Positions 35,886 through 45,911 of a stretch of 64,000 nucleotides of DNA are shown here, piece after piece. Source of the DNA: Haloarcula litorea. Its GTDB lineage: Archaea; Halobacteriota; Halobacteria; Halobacteriales; Haloarculaceae. The stretch lies in the NCBI RefSeq assembly GCF_029338195.1, contig NZ_CP119779.1:1-64000 (forward strand). The letters run 5' to 3'. A program made the position numbers and the translations under genes. The number at the start of each line of letters is the position of its first letter. Position 1 is the stretch's first letter. Below the pieces are notes generated by a model. The model was not told the DNA's origin, ran no database searches, and saw only the letters and a program-made list of their open reading frames with translations.

Positions 35886-37619
35886 TCAGGGGTGGGCGAA
35901 GTACGCCACCGACTCGCCGTCGGGGTCGACCTCGTCGACGCGGGCGAACCCGATGCGCTCGAACTGGAGCGTGTCGTCGGCCGTGTAGTCCAGCAGGCCG
36001 GGCTCGGCGACGCCGGTCACGTCGCCGTCCATCGTCCGCAGTCGGAGTTCGGGGCCGTCCGCCGGTGCCCAGTGGATCACGTCGACGCCCTCCTCCCGGA
36101 CCGCGGTGATGTCGTCGCCGACGTACTCGAAGGCGTCCCGAGTGTGGCGCACGCAGCCGAAGCCCTTCAGCCAGACCCGCTCGCCGTGGCCCGGCAGGTC
36201 GTCGCCCTCGACGGCGACGGCCCCGGTCACGGGGATCTCCCGCCGGCCGCGGTCCTCGTGGTCGGGGTGGACGGGCGGCTCGCCGGCCCCGGGGCCGCCG
36301 ACGACCTGCCGCTCGACGAGGCCGCCGTGCTCGTCGCCGTCCCGGACGAAGAAGGCCCGGTCGGACTCGTCGTCGATCAGGTCGCGGTTGTTGGCGTACA
36401 CCGACGACATCGCGAGGTCGACGTTTGAGGTGGAGGTCCCGAGTTCGACCATCGCGTCGACCAGCGCCGCGCCGCGGATGCCCCGCCGCCGGAGGCTGGC
36501 GACCGTCGGCGCGCGCGGGTCGTCCCAGCCGTCGAGGTCGCCCTCGGCGATCAGTTCGGCGATGCTGGAGGTCGACATCGGCACGTCGTACTCGTCGACC
36601 TGGACGTGGCCCCAGTGGATCACCTCGGGGTAGTCCCAGCCGAAGTAGTCGTAGACGAACCCCTGGCGTTTCGCGGAGTCCTGCAGGTCGATGCCGCGGA
36701 TGATGTGAGTGACCCCGAGCAGGTGGTCGTCGATCCCGCTCTGGAAGTCGAGCATCGGCCAGCAGCGGTAGTCGGCCGCCTCCTCGCGGGGGTGGGGCGT
36801 GTCGATCATCCGGAACGCGACGAAGTCACGCAGCGCGGGGTTCTTGTGGGTGATGTCGGTCCGGACCCGCAGGACCATCTCGCCGCTGTCGTACTCGCCG
36901 TCGACCATCGCCGCGAACTCCTCGCGGACCGTCTCGACGTCCTTGTCCCGGTGCGGGCAGGCCTCGCCGCTGTTCTTCAGGTCGGAGAACTCCCCCTGCG
37001 GACACGAGCAGGTGTAGGCCCCTCCGAGGTCGATCAGGTCGCGGGCGTGCTCGTAGTAGGTCTCGACGCGGTCGCTGGCTTTCACCACGTCGTCCGGTTC
37101 GAAGCCGAGGTAGTCGATGGCGTCGAGGATACGGTCGTAGGCGTCGAGGTCCGGGCGCTTGGTCTCGGGGTCGGTGTCGTCGAACCGGCAGACGAACTCG
37201 CCGTCGTACCGCTCCTTGTAGGTCCCGATGACCGCGGCCATCCGCGCGTGGCCGATGTGCCACGGGCCGTTCGGGTTCGGGGCGACCCGCATCCGGACGG
37301 TGTCGTAGTCCTCGGCGTTCGGGAGGTCCGGTAGCGGGTGGTCCTCGCCCTCGTCCTCGGCCTCCAGTTCGTCGAGCTTCTCGGGGGCGAGTTCGGCCAG
37401 CCGCTCCCGTCGCTCCTCGGCGTCCATCCCGTTGACACGGTCGACGACCGGGCCGGCGATCGCGGGGATCTCGTCGCCGTGCTCGCGGAACTCGGGGTGC
37501 TCGCCCATCAGCGGCCCCATGATAGCCCCGACCTGTGCCTCGCTGTCGTGTTTCACCGCGTTGAGGAGGGCGTTGACCTCGACGGCCTCCTCGATGCGGC
37601 CTCGCAGCTCGTCGTCCAT
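35886..37619 (-). CDS. gltX: glutamate--tRNA ligase (archaeal, GluRS/GlnRS-like)
   Basis: This 577-residue enzyme charges tRNA-Glu and, in archaea, tRNA-Gln with glutamate. The class I motif HIGH is at 121-124. The KMSKS loop is degenerate (PMSTSS near 345), a form I have met in archaeal GluRS. A 100-residue helical N-terminal domain precedes the catalytic core, and the C-terminal half is the beta-barrel anticodon-binding region of the archaeal/eukaryotic type. The ATG at 37619 starts the typical MDDELR. It ends the leftward lipid/RNA gene series. Confidence 0.95.
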   Translation of the reverse strand: MDDELRGRIEEAVEVNALLNAVKHDSEAQVGAIMGPLMGEHPEFREHGDEIPAIAGPVVDRVNGMDAEERRERLAELAPEKLDELEAEDEGEDHPLPDLPNAEDYDTVRMRVAPNPNGPWHIGHARMAAVIGTYKERYDGEFVCRFDDTDPETKRPDLDAYDRILDAIDYLGFEPDDVVKASDRVETYYEHARDLIDLGGAYTCSCPQGEFSDLKNSGEACPHRDKDVETVREEFAAMVDGEYDSGEMVLRVRTDITHKNPALRDFVAFRMIDTPHPREEAADYRCWPMLDFQSGIDDHLLGVTHIIRGIDLQDSAKRQGFVYDYFGWDYPEVIHWGHVQVDEYDVPMSTSSIAELIAEGDLDGWDDPRAPTVASLRRRGIRGAALVDAMVELGTSTSNVDLAMSSVYANNRDLIDDESDRAFFVRDGDEHGGLVERQVVGGPGAGEPPVHPDHEDRGRREIPVTGAVAVEGDDLPGHGERVWLKGFGCVRHTRDAFEYVGDDITAVREEGVDVIHWAPADGPELRLRTMDGDVTGVAEPGLLDYTADDTLQFERIGFARVDEVDPDGESVAYFAHP

Positions 37620-37663
37620 GGTCGGACTCTGCGCGGGCGTCCCCAAAACGGCGTCGGGTCGCC

Positions 37664-38590
37664 TCAGACGTCGAGGTGGTCGGCGACCCGTTCGAGCGCC
37701 GCCAGTCCCGTCACCTCGCCGTGCTCGTCCGGGACCGTCCAGCAGTCGAGGGCGGGCAACGACTCCCGGAGGTCCGCGAGCGCCGCGCGCTGGCTCTCCC
37801 GTCTCGCCCGGCACCGCTCGCAGTCGCCGGGGTCCTCGACGACCCTGTTGACGACGAGCGTCGTCACCGGGACCTCGAACTCCCGCAACCGGGCGACCAG
37901 TCGCTCGCTCTCGCGGGCGGCCATCGTCTCGGGGATCGCGACGACGCGGAACTCGGTCCGCTCGGGGTCCCGCAGGGCCTCGCCGACCCGTGCCAGCCGG
38001 TCGCGCATCTCGACGAACGTCCCGTCGCCGTCGTCGCGTCGCGCGCCCAGCGGGCCGAACAGCATCGTCCGCGTGGTGTCGACCTTCCGGCGGACCTGTT
38101 CGCGGAGGTCGGCCGCCGTCGCCAGCCCGCGCTCCATCACCGAGGGGAGGTCGAGCAGGCGGAGCGTGTGCCCCGTCGGCGCGGTGTCGAACACCACGCG
38201 GTCCCAGCGGTCGTCGTCGACGTGGGTGGCGAGAGCGTCCAGCGCCGCCAGCTCGTCGCTGCCGGGCAGGACGCACGAGGAGAACAGCGCCGCCACCTCG
38301 TCGGCGTCGAGGCGGATGCCCGCCGACTCGAACTCGTCGGCCAGCGCCTCGAACAGCGCGCGGTACCGCTCGTTGCCGGCCTCGGGGTCGACTTCGACGG
38401 CCCACAGCCCGTCGGTGATCTCCGTCGGGTCGCTCCCGACGGGCGTCTCGACCGCGTCGGAGAGGGAGTGTGCCGGGTCCGTGGAGACGACCAGCGTCTC
38501 GTGGCCCCGGTCGGCGAGGGTCAGCCCGGTCGCCGTCGCGACGGTCGTCTTCCCGACCCCGCCTTTCCCGCCGTAGACCGAGTCACGACC
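37664..38590 (-). pseudogene. ArsA/Get3-type ATPase, frameshift at the N-terminus
   Basis: This is a dimeric anion-pump-type ATPase; archaeal members resemble Get3/TRC40, which guides tail-anchored membrane proteins, more than arsenite pumps. The deviant P-loop GKGGVGKTT, the switch region STDPAHSLSD, DTAPTGHTLRLL and the Get3-type CxxC (CERC, in the C-terminal half) are all visible. The body is open from the GTPase core to the stop, but no start codon exists in that frame. A GTG reading MTR lies a few codons upstream one frame off, so one base is probably missing near 38570. Full length would be about 308 residues. Confidence 0.82.
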
Positions 38591-38669
38591 GTCCGTTCGT
38601 GCCGAACAGTCTTGAATCCGCCGCGGAGCGGCGGAGCTCGTCGGTCCGCGGACGACGGAGCCGGGCGGC

Positions 38670-39707
38670 TCAGTACTCCCGCTCGACCAGGTAGTCCGCG
38701 ATGCCCGACAGCAGGTCGCGGGCCTCGTTGTCCGGGAGCACTTCGAGGTTCTCCTTCCCGCTCCGGACCAGGTCCTGTGCCCGGTCCTGGGCGTACTCGA
38801 TCGAGCCCGCCTCGCGCAGGCGCTGGACGGCCTCGTCGATCTCGGCCTCGGTGACCGCCTCGACGGAGGTCGTATCGACCAGGTTCTCGACGTCGACGCC
38901 CTGCTGACGGGCGTGTAACGTCACGAGCGTCTGCTTGTTCTCGACGAGGTCCGACCCGCGCTGCTTGCCCAGTTTCTCGGAGGGGGTGGTCAGGTCCAGC
39001 AGGTCGTCCTGGATCTGGAAGGCGCGGCCCACGTCGAGCCCGTGGTTGTACAGCGCCTCGACGGTCTCCGCGTCGGCCCCGAGCAGCGTCGCCGGGATGG
39101 CCGCCGCGGCACCGTACAGCACCGCCGTCTTGAGCTCGACCATCTCCAGGTACTCGTCGGGCGTGACGGCGTCCCGCTGCTCGAACTCGATGTCCAGCGA
39201 CTGCCCCTCGCAGATGCGGGTGCAAGTGGTGGCGAGTCGCTCGTTCGCGGCGACGGTCCGCTCGGGGGCCGCCCCCGTCGACAGCAGGAACTCGAAGGCC
39301 TTCGCGTACAGCGTGTCGCCGGCCAGGATGGCCGTCGAGAGGTCGTACTCCTCGTGGACCGCGGGGACGCCGCGACGGAGGGCGTCGTCGTCCATGATGT
39401 CGTCGTGGATGAGGGTGAACGTCTGGATGACCTCGATGGCGACGGCCGCCGACATCACGTCGGCGCGCCCGCCGTCCAGCGTCGGGAACTCCCGGTAGTC
39501 CGCGGACAGCGGGTCGACGTCGAGCAGTGCCTCGGCGACGAGCAACAGCACGGTCGGGCGGAGCCGCTTCCCGCCGGCGTCCAGCAGGTACCGAGTCGCC
39601 TCGTAGAGTCCCTCGGGTCGCGTGACCGGCAGTTCCTCCGGGATGGCCTCGTTGACACGCTCCCGCCGTGCGAGGATGGCGTCCTCGACCTGCTGTTGAC
39701 CCGACAT
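38670..39707 (-). CDS. idsA: geranylgeranyl/farnesyl diphosphate synthase
   Basis: This 345-residue prenyl transferase elongates DMAPP with IPP to the C15-C20 chains used in archaeal ether lipids, carotenoids and quinones. The two aspartate-rich motifs are DDIMD at 102-106 and DDLLD at 234-238. The residues before the first motif (QTFTLIH) set chain length in the range expected for GGPP. The gene starts five bases after RNase J ends, so both are co-transcribed, linked to mevalonate-pathway genes upstream. Confidence 0.95.
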   Translation of the reverse strand: MSGQQQVEDAILARRERVNEAIPEELPVTRPEGLYEATRYLLDAGGKRLRPTVLLLVAEALLDVDPLSADYREFPTLDGGRADVMSAAVAIEVIQTFTLIHDDIMDDDALRRGVPAVHEEYDLSTAILAGDTLYAKAFEFLLSTGAAPERTVAANERLATTCTRICEGQSLDIEFEQRDAVTPDEYLEMVELKTAVLYGAAAAIPATLLGADAETVEALYNHGLDVGRAFQIQDDLLDLTTPSEKLGKQRGSDLVENKQTLVTLHARQQGVDVENLVDTTSVEAVTEAEIDEAVQRLREAGSIEYAQDRAQDLVRSGKENLEVLPDNEARDLLSGIADYLVEREY

Positions 39708-39711
39708 ATGG

Positions 39712-41059
39712 TTACTCTGTGAGCTGGATCACGTTGCCGTTGCGCGTCACGTGGAGGTCACGGCCGACCTTGTAGCCCATATCCTCGGCGAGGTCCACGT
39801 ACGGGGCGAACCCTTTCAGGCTCTGGTGGGCCGGGATGACGTGCTGGGGCTGGAGCGTGTCCAGCATCTCGTAGTGGCCCTCCTCGCGGAGGTGTCCGGA
39901 GACGTGGATGTCGTCGTAGATGCGCGCGCCCTGCATCCCCAGGAGCTTCTCGGACTGGTAGCGCTGGCCCTCGTTGGTCGGCTCCGGGATGACCCGGGCC
40001 GAGAACAGCACCTTGTCGCCGTCCGACAGCTCGTAGGGCGTCTCGCCGCGGCCCATCCGGGTGAGCATCGCGCGCGGTTCGCCCTGGTGGCCGGTGACGA
40101 TGGGCAGGAAGTTCTCCTTGCCCTCGTTCATGATGCGCTTGAACGTCCGGTCGACGGACTTGCGGTGGCCGTACATCCCCAGATCCTCCGGGAAGTCGAC
40201 GAAGTCCAGTCGTTCGGCGGTGCCGGAGTACTTCTCCATCGAGCGTCCCAGCAGGACCGGCTGCCGGCCCACGTCCCTTCGCGAACTCGACGAGGCTCTT
40301 CACGCGGGCGATGTGCGAGGAGAACGTCGTCGCGACGATCCCGCCGTCGTAGTCCTCGATGCTCGTCATCACGTCCCTGAGGTGGCGGCGAGCGACGGAC
40401 TCGGAGGGCGTGCGGCCCTTCTTGCCCGCGTTCGTACAGTCCTCGATGTAACAGAGGACGCCGTTGCCCTCGCGGGCGATCTCGGCGAACCGGTCCACGT
40501 CGATGGGGTCGCCGATGACCGGCGTGTGGTCCATCCGCTTGTCCAGCCCGTAGACGACCGACCCCTCCGGAGTGTGGAGGACGGGGTTGATGGCGTCGAT
40601 GATGGAGTGGGTGACGTTGACGAACTCGAGTTCGTTGCGCTCGCCGATGGACATCGTCTCGCCGGCCTCCATCTTCACGAGGTCGTTCTGGACGCCGAAC
40701 TTCTCCTCGCCCTTGATCTGCTGTTTGACCAGTTCGATGGTAAAGGGCGTCGCGACGATGGGCGCGTCGTACCGGTGGGCCAGCTTCGAGATGGCACCGA
40801 TGTGGTCGAGGTGGCCGTGCGTGGGCACGATGGCCTTCACGTCACCTTCGAGGTCGGACATCACCCGGTCGTCCGGGATGGCACCCATATCGATGAGGTC
40901 GAGCGAGTGCATCCGCTCGGTCTCGACGTTGTCGTGGATCAGTACCTTCGAGAGGTTGAGGCCCATGTCGAAGATGACGACGTCATCTCCGGCACGGACG
41001 GCCGTCATCTGTCGGCCGACAGCCTCGTATCCGCCAATTGTTGCGATTTCGACTTCCAT
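39712..41059 (-). pseudogene. rnj: ribonuclease J, one frameshift
   Basis: This is a metallo-beta-lactamase fold exoribonuclease that degrades RNA 5' to 3' and contributes to RNA turnover in euryarchaea. The metal motif HGHLDH is at 81-86, and later motifs ([44 protein letters not shown]) cover the beta-CASP and lactamase parts. The frame is intact except near 40274. There one extra G turns the expected [12 protein letters not shown] into FAKG and shifts the rest. The restored length is about 449 residues. As the protein is important for growth in haloarchaea, a sequencing error is most likely. Confidence 0.9.
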
Positions 41060-41310
41060 GGTTGTAGCTCCGAGTGGAAGCCGTCCGGGTCCTGCGGTCG
41101 GCAGTGGCGACGACGGTAACGGCAGCAATCGCGTCTCTGCGCCGGTGGCGTCCGAGGCCAGCCGGGACCACCCGTAGCCTCGGACGGACAGCGGACGGGA
41201 CCTGTGTCCCGACGACTCGATCCGTCGTCTGCCGGCCGCCGAACCGCGGACCACGGGCGGCCGTGCGCTCGGTTACGCGAGTCTACAACGCCGCTTCTTA
41301 AAACGGTGTG
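41060..41310 (-). promoter_or_regulatory. long leader and promoter of the RNase J-idsA operon
   Basis: The 264 bases between RNase J and the upstream gene hold no convincing coding sequence. On the minus strand a TATA-like GTTTTAAGAAG (about 41295-41305) is the only AT-rich element, which places the start of transcription near 41275 and leaves an untranslated leader of about 215 bases. Most other genes here are leaderless, so this length stands out. No known riboswitch fold was recognised. Confidence 0.35.
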
Positions 41311-41323
41311 GGTTCCGTGCCGA

Positions 41324-42472
41324 CTACTCGTCGTCCAGCGGGTCCGAGAGCGGGTCGCTGTCGGAGTCGACGTCGAACCCCGTGCCCGTCGTCCCGGACT
41401 GTTCGTCGTCGGACGGCTCCTCGCTCTCCTCGGACGCCGAGTCGTCGATCACGCGCGTCTGCCGGTCCGTGACGGGGTCGGACTCGTCGCCGCCGAACAG
41501 GTCCGCCGTGGACCGGGGCTCGCTCGGTTGCGTCGTCTCGTCGTCCGTCCACTCGTCCTCACCGTCCCCGGCGGGCCGGTCTCCCTCGCCCGCCCGCTCG
41601 AACTCCGTGGGGTCCGGCGGGGACCACTCCGCCGGCTCGTCGCTCCCGTCGTCGCTCGGCGCGTCGCCCGAGTCGTCCGCCCCGAACGGGTCGACCGGGT
41701 CGTCGTCCCCGGCGTCCGACTGCTGGTCGGTCGCCGCGAACGGGTCCGACGGGTCGTCCGGCCCCTCGTCGCCCGTCGTTTCCGTGCTACTGGGTTCCCC
41801 GGAGTCCGCCGAGAACGGGTCTGTCGGGGCGTCGTCGTCGGCTCGCTCGGGCTCGTCGGCCGCCGGGAACGGCTCAGATCGGTCGTCGCTCGCGGTCTCC
41901 GCCGGGGTGTCGTCCCCCGGGAACGGCTCCGAGGACGCCCCCTCGTCCGTGTCGGCGGTCCGTCGGTCGTCGTCGCTCGCTCCGGGCTCCCCGTCGGCCG
42001 GCGACTCGCCGATCCGCTCGTCGCCGGCCGCATCGGCTGACCCGCCGGCCGGTTCCGGCTCCGCGGTCGGGTCGGTCCGCTCCTCGGAGGCCGTCGACGG
42101 ATCGGTCGTGTCGCGTCGAGCGCCCGCGCTCGCTGCCGCCGCTCCCTCGTCGGCTTCTGTCGCGGTGCCCGACTGCTCGTCCGGGCGTGTCCCGCCGCGT
42201 GGCCCGCGTGCGGCCGCGACGCCGGTCGCCGCCGCGTCCGCGACGAGTTTGTGCAGGAGGCCGAACACGCCCGAGAGCGTCACGAGGGCACCGATGACGA
42301 CGAGTGCGACGCCGGCCAACTGCCGCACCATCGTCGGCTCCCCGCCGGAGACGAACTCCCCGACGAACAATCCGCCACCGACCAGCAGGCCGCCGACCAA
42401 CACGACGAGGAGCGTATAAGCGACGAACCGAGCACCGTACCGGTAGACGTCCGAGAGACTGGCAGTCGACAT
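41324..42472 (-). CDS. membrane protein with a long acidic tail bearing repeated DPF motifs
   Basis: This 382-residue protein has two membrane helices (about residues 23-40 and 52-76) and then 300 residues of Asp/Glu/Ser/Pro-rich sequence with no expected fold. The tail contains short repeats of the form [S/T/V]-[D/E]-P-F at residues 182, 200, 218, 243 and 261, and a degenerate ADLF at 323. The ATG at 42472 is taken over one nine codons upstream because a TATA-like element lies nearby and it starts the usual MSTASLSDVY. It stands between isopentenyl phosphate kinase and RNase J. No function is known to me; a scaffold that recruits a cytoplasmic partner through the DPF motifs is a guess. Confidence 0.75.
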   Translation of the reverse strand: MSTASLSDVYRYGARFVAYTLLVVLVGGLLVGGGLFVGEFVSGGEPTMVRQLAGVALVVIGALVTLSGVFGLLHKLVADAAATGVAAARGPRGGTRPDEQSGTATEADEGAAAASAGARRDTTDPSTASEERTDPTAEPEPAGGSADAAGDERIGESPADGEPGASDDDRRTADTDEGASSEPFPGDDTPAETASDDRSEPFPAADEPERADDDAPTDPFSADSGEPSSTETTGDEGPDDPSDPFAATDQQSDAGDDDPVDPFGADDSGDAPSDDGSDEPAEWSPPDPTEFERAGEGDRPAGDGEDEWTDDETTQPSEPRSTADLFGGDESDPVTDRQTRVIDDSASEESEEPSDDEQSGTTGTGFDVDSDSDPLSDPLDDE

Positions 42473-42521
42473 AGTGTGGCTATTACCAACTGCCGGCAAA
42501 TAGGTTACGCCGGCCCGGAGC

Positions 42522-43253
42522 TCACTCGATGGTGGTCCCGGGCGCGCCCCCGGCGAGGAACGCGGCCAGCGCGTCGGGGCCGAAGACGTGTGCGGGGCTG
42601 TCGAGCGCCAGCAAGGCCCGGACCTTCCCCGCCATCCCGCCGGAGACGTCCGTCGCGTCGCTGTCGCCCAGGGCCGCCGCCACGTCCTCGAACGCCCCGA
42701 TACGGTCGACGACGGCCCCCGACTCGTCGAGGACGCCGGGGACCGTCGAGCAGACGCCGACGCGGTCGGCGTCGACCGCGACCGCGAGTTCGACCACCAG
42801 TTCGTCGCCGCTGAGGACCGTCGCTCCCTCGCCCTCGTGGGCGACGAGGTCGCCGTGCAACACCGGGACGAACCCCTCGGCCAGCAGCGTCCGGACCTGC
42901 CCGGTCGGGAGCGTCAGCTCCCCGTCGGCGTCGCGGCGGCCCGCCGAGAACGGGTGGACCGGCACCGCCGGCACGCCGCGGTCGGCCAGCGCCTCGACGA
43001 CGGCTGCGTTCAGCCGCTCCATCGACCCGGTGATGGCCCGCACGCCCGCGTCGTCGTGGGTGCCCGTCGTCGTGCTGACGCCGTACGCGTCGGCGTGGTG
43101 GTGGCCGAAACTGCCCGCGCCGTGGACGAGGACGACGTCCCGGGGGCCGTCGGCGACCGCGTCGGCGGCGGCCGCAAGCGCGTCGTCGTCGACCGTCTCG
43201 GGCTCGTCTTTCGCCGTGACGACGCTGCCCCCGAGCTTCAGGACCAGCGTCAT
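42522..43253 (-). CDS. isopentenyl phosphate kinase
   Basis: This 243-residue enzyme phosphorylates isopentenyl phosphate to IPP, the last step of the archaeal variant of the mevalonate pathway. It belongs to the amino acid kinase family: KLGGS at 6-10 binds phosphates, and GAGSFGHHH at 45-53 carries the histidine that marks isopentenyl phosphate kinases. Its ATG overlaps the mevalonate kinase stop, so both are made together. Confidence 0.94.
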   Translation of the reverse strand: MTLVLKLGGSVVTAKDEPETVDDDALAAAADAVADGPRDVVLVHGAGSFGHHHADAYGVSTTTGTHDDAGVRAITGSMERLNAAVVEALADRGVPAVPVHPFSAGRRDADGELTLPTGQVRTLLAEGFVPVLHGDLVAHEGEGATVLSGDELVVELAVAVDADRVGVCSTVPGVLDESGAVVDRIGAFEDVAAALGDSDATDVSGGMAGKVRALLALDSPAHVFGPDALAAFLAGGAPGTTIE

Positions 43254-44233
43254 TCCCGTCGCACCCCGTCGGTGTCCAGCTCGGCGCGGAAGGCGTCCTC
43301 ACAGCCGGGCGTGTACCGCAGCGCCGTGAGCGCGCCGTCGGTGTCGTCCAGCGCGACGATGCAGCCGCCGCCGCCGGCTCCGGTGAGTTTCGCCCCCATC
43401 GCACCGGCGTCGCGGGCGGCCCACACCATCGAGTCCAGCGACCGCGAGGAGACCCCCAGCGCCGACAGCAGGCCGTGGTTGAAGTCCATCAGATCGCCCA
43501 GCGTCCCGTAGTCGTCCGTCCCCAGCACGGCCTCGCCCTCCCGAACCACGTCGCCGATCGCCGCGACGGTGTCGGCGGCGAAGTCGTACTCCGCCCGGAG
43601 GCTGCGGACGCCCGCGACGAGCGCGCCCGTGTCGCCCGCGCCGCCGTCGTAGCCGATGACGAACGGGAGGTTCCCGACGCCGTCGACGGTCCGGCAGTCG
43701 TCGCCCTCGACGCGGACGGCACCGCCCATCGCCGAGCAGAACGTGTCGGCCCGCGAGGCCTGGCCGTCCTGGACGGCCATCTCGACCTGGTAGGCGCGCT
43801 CGGCCACCTCGGCGGGGGTGAGCTCGACCCCGAGTTCCCGCGTCGCGGCGTCGATGGCCGCGACGACCACCGCGGCCGACGACCCCAGGCCCGCCCCCAG
43901 CGGGATGTCGCTCGCGATCTCGATCTCGAAGCCGGCGTCGGGCGCGTCCGCGGCGTCCCGGACCTGCGAGACGGCCTCGTTGACGTAGCCCATCGCCGCG
44001 TCGAGGATCGGCTGTGCCACGTCGACGTCCGGCTGGTCCTCGCCGTCGCCGTCGTACTCGACCGTGAAGCCGTCGAGCTGGAGGTCCTCGGAGTTGATCC
44101 GCAGCCCCTCGTCGATCTCGCGTGCCGACACCCGCGCTCGTCGCTCGATGGCACACGGGACCGCCGGCTCGCCGTACACCACCGCGTGCTCCCCGAACAG
44201 GTACACCTTCCCGGGAGCGCTCGACGTGACCAT
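43250..44233 (-). CDS. mvk: mevalonate kinase
   Basis: This 327-residue GHMP kinase converts mevalonate to 5-phosphomevalonate at the entry of archaeal isoprenoid synthesis. The ATP loop PLGAGLGSSA is at 111-120, the N-terminal APGKVYLFGEH is standard, and the C-terminal GAGGGG loop near 290 binds phosphate. The ATG at 44233 is the natural start. Isopentenyl phosphate kinase overlaps directly downstream. Confidence 0.96.
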   Translation of the reverse strand: MVTSSAPGKVYLFGEHAVVYGEPAVPCAIERRARVSAREIDEGLRINSEDLQLDGFTVEYDGDGEDQPDVDVAQPILDAAMGYVNEAVSQVRDAADAPDAGFEIEIASDIPLGAGLGSSAAVVVAAIDAATRELGVELTPAEVAERAYQVEMAVQDGQASRADTFCSAMGGAVRVEGDDCRTVDGVGNLPFVIGYDGGAGDTGALVAGVRSLRAEYDFAADTVAAIGDVVREGEAVLGTDDYGTLGDLMDFNHGLLSALGVSSRSLDSMVWAARDAGAMGAKLTGAGGGGCIVALDDTDGALTALRYTPGCEDAFRAELDTDGVRRE

Positions 44234-44280
44234 ACCCGGTCCTGTGCCCGGAGGGGGTTAGGCGTTTTCGGAGCGGCCCG

Positions 44281-44424
44281 TCAGGAGAGTTTCACGACCG
44301 GACAGTTCGCGTGGTGGTCGACGACGGCCGCCTGCGGGTTCGAGAGGATGCGTTCGAGGTCCTCGTCGTCGAGTTCGATTCGCTGGTCGGTCTTCTTCTG
44401 ACGGAGGTAGACAGCCCGTGACAT
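44281..44424 (-). CDS. 47-residue conserved-looking small protein
   Basis: A short frame from ATG 44424 to TGA 44281 encodes a charged protein. A basic start (YLRQKKTDQR) is followed by an acidic helix (ELDDEDLERIL) and the end HANCPVVKL, which resembles the last strand of universal stress proteins. Third codon positions are almost all G or C, as in its neighbours, which supports that it is translated. A TATA-like CTATACTGG near 44472 precedes it. Function is unknown. Confidence 0.5.
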   Translation of the reverse strand: MSRAVYLRQKKTDQRIELDDEDLERILSNPQAAVVDHHANCPVVKLS

Positions 44425-44493
44425 CGACCGATGGTTACGTACCCCGACGTATGGCCCCGTCCGCTACCAGTATAGCAGGCCGTCGGGCCGGTG

Positions 44494-45843
44494 CTATACA
44501 GATAGTGACCGCTCGAGGACCCGCATCGACATCTCCTGGCGCGGGTGAGCGGTCAGCGACGGCAGCAGCTCCAGCGGCGTCTCGCCGAGGAACTCCAGCC
44601 GGTACTGCCGGGCCGTCGTCGCGACGATGAGCTGGGCCTCGAGCATCGCGAGGTGCTTGCCGATACAGTGGCGCGGCCCGCCGCCGAACGGGAAGTACGC
44701 GAACCGCGGCCGCTCGCCGGCCCGCTCGGGCCGCCAGCGCTCGGGGTCGAACGTCTCCGGGTCCTCGTAGAACCGCTCGGAGCGGTGGACCCCCCACTGG
44801 GGGAGCATCAGCGTCGTCTCTGCCTCGATCGGGTACCCCGAGAGGCGCACGTCCGCCGTCGGTTCGCGGAAGATGGTGTACACCGGCGGGTAGAGGCGCA
44901 TCGCCTCCTGGATCACCCACTCCAGGTAGTCGAGTTCCCGGACGTGCTCCATCCCGGGCCGCTCGTCGCCGACGACCTCGTCCAGTTCCTCGTGGACGCG
45001 GGCCTCGACCTCCGGGTGTTCCGAGAGGAGGAACCACGTGTACGTCAGCGTCAGCGCCGTCGTGTCGTGGCCGGCCAGCAACATCGTCATCAGCTCGTCC
45101 CGCATCTGGTCGGGGCTCTCGACCCCGTCGTCGCGGGCACGGATCAGCACCGAGAGGAAGTCCATCGGGCCGTCCTCGGCGGTCCCGACGGAGTCCTCGC
45201 GGGCGGCGATGATGTCGTCCAGCACGCCGTCGAGCGTCTCGACCGCCCGGTCGAACGCCGCGTCGTCGGGCATCGGCATCCACTCGGGCATCGCGAACCG
45301 GATGGGGTCGGGTTCGAACCGCTGGCCCAGCGGGACCAGCTGCTCCTCGATGGTCTCGACGCGGTCCTCGGAGAGTTCGACGCCCATCATCAGGTCGAGG
45401 ATGACGTCGAGGGTCACCCTGGTCATCTCCTGTTCGGCGTCGACCACGTCGCCGTCGGTCCACCCGTCTACCCGGTCCTCGGCGTGGCCCGTGATCCGGT
45501 CGGCCATCCCGGCCAGCCGACTCATCGAGAACGCCGGGTTGGCGAGCGCGCGCTGTTTCTCCCAGGTCTCGCCCTCGCTCAGCAGGAGCCCCTCACCCAG
45601 CAGGTCGCCCAGCGCGTCCCCCTGGAAATCCGGCTTGCGGAACCGGTCGGCCTCGGAGACCAGGACCCGTTCGATCGCCGTCGGGTCACACAGCATCACG
45701 GTGTCCATCGGCCCCATGCCGAACCGCGCCACGTCGCCGTAGGCGGTCTCCAGCGCCGAGATGAAGCGAAAGGGGTCCCGTGCGTACGTCCGACTGCTCC
45801 CGAACAGCGGTTCCCCGCGTGGACCCGGTGGTGTCCCAGACAT
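44494..45843 (-). CDS. cytochrome P450
   Basis: This 449-residue heme monooxygenase shows all classical elements: the I-helix oxygen-binding AGHDTT at 257-262, the K-helix ExxR as EAMR at 313-316, the PERW motif near 367-370, and the heme loop FPFGGGPRHCIG with the ligand Cys393. It has no membrane anchor and needs a separate reductase; a ferredoxin is the likely donor. Substrate is unknown. Its layout recalls bacterial CYP102/CYP4-like P450s, and haloarchaeal copies may derive from bacteria. It stands alone between the mevalonate genes and two DUF5518 genes. Confidence 0.93.
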   Translation of the reverse strand: MSGTPPGPRGEPLFGSSRTYARDPFRFISALETAYGDVARFGMGPMDTVMLCDPTAIERVLVSEADRFRKPDFQGDALGDLLGEGLLLSEGETWEKQRALANPAFSMSRLAGMADRITGHAEDRVDGWTDGDVVDAEQEMTRVTLDVILDLMMGVELSEDRVETIEEQLVPLGQRFEPDPIRFAMPEWMPMPDDAAFDRAVETLDGVLDDIIAAREDSVGTAEDGPMDFLSVLIRARDDGVESPDQMRDELMTMLLAGHDTTALTLTYTWFLLSEHPEVEARVHEELDEVVGDERPGMEHVRELDYLEWVIQEAMRLYPPVYTIFREPTADVRLSGYPIEAETTLMLPQWGVHRSERFYEDPETFDPERWRPERAGERPRFAYFPFGGGPRHCIGKHLAMLEAQLIVATTARQYRLEFLGETPLELLPSLTAHPRQEMSMRVLERSLSV

Positions 45844-45911
45844 CGACCGCTAGTTGGGCTGGACACGCTTGAATGGTGTGCCAAACCGCGGCGTTCGCGG
45901 CCTGTATCCGC

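Noticed and set aside
37664-38590. ArsA as an arsenic resistance gene
   Set aside because: No other ars gene is near, and the CxxC and the context resemble the Get3-type membrane-protein targeting branch, so arsenite transport is not claimed.
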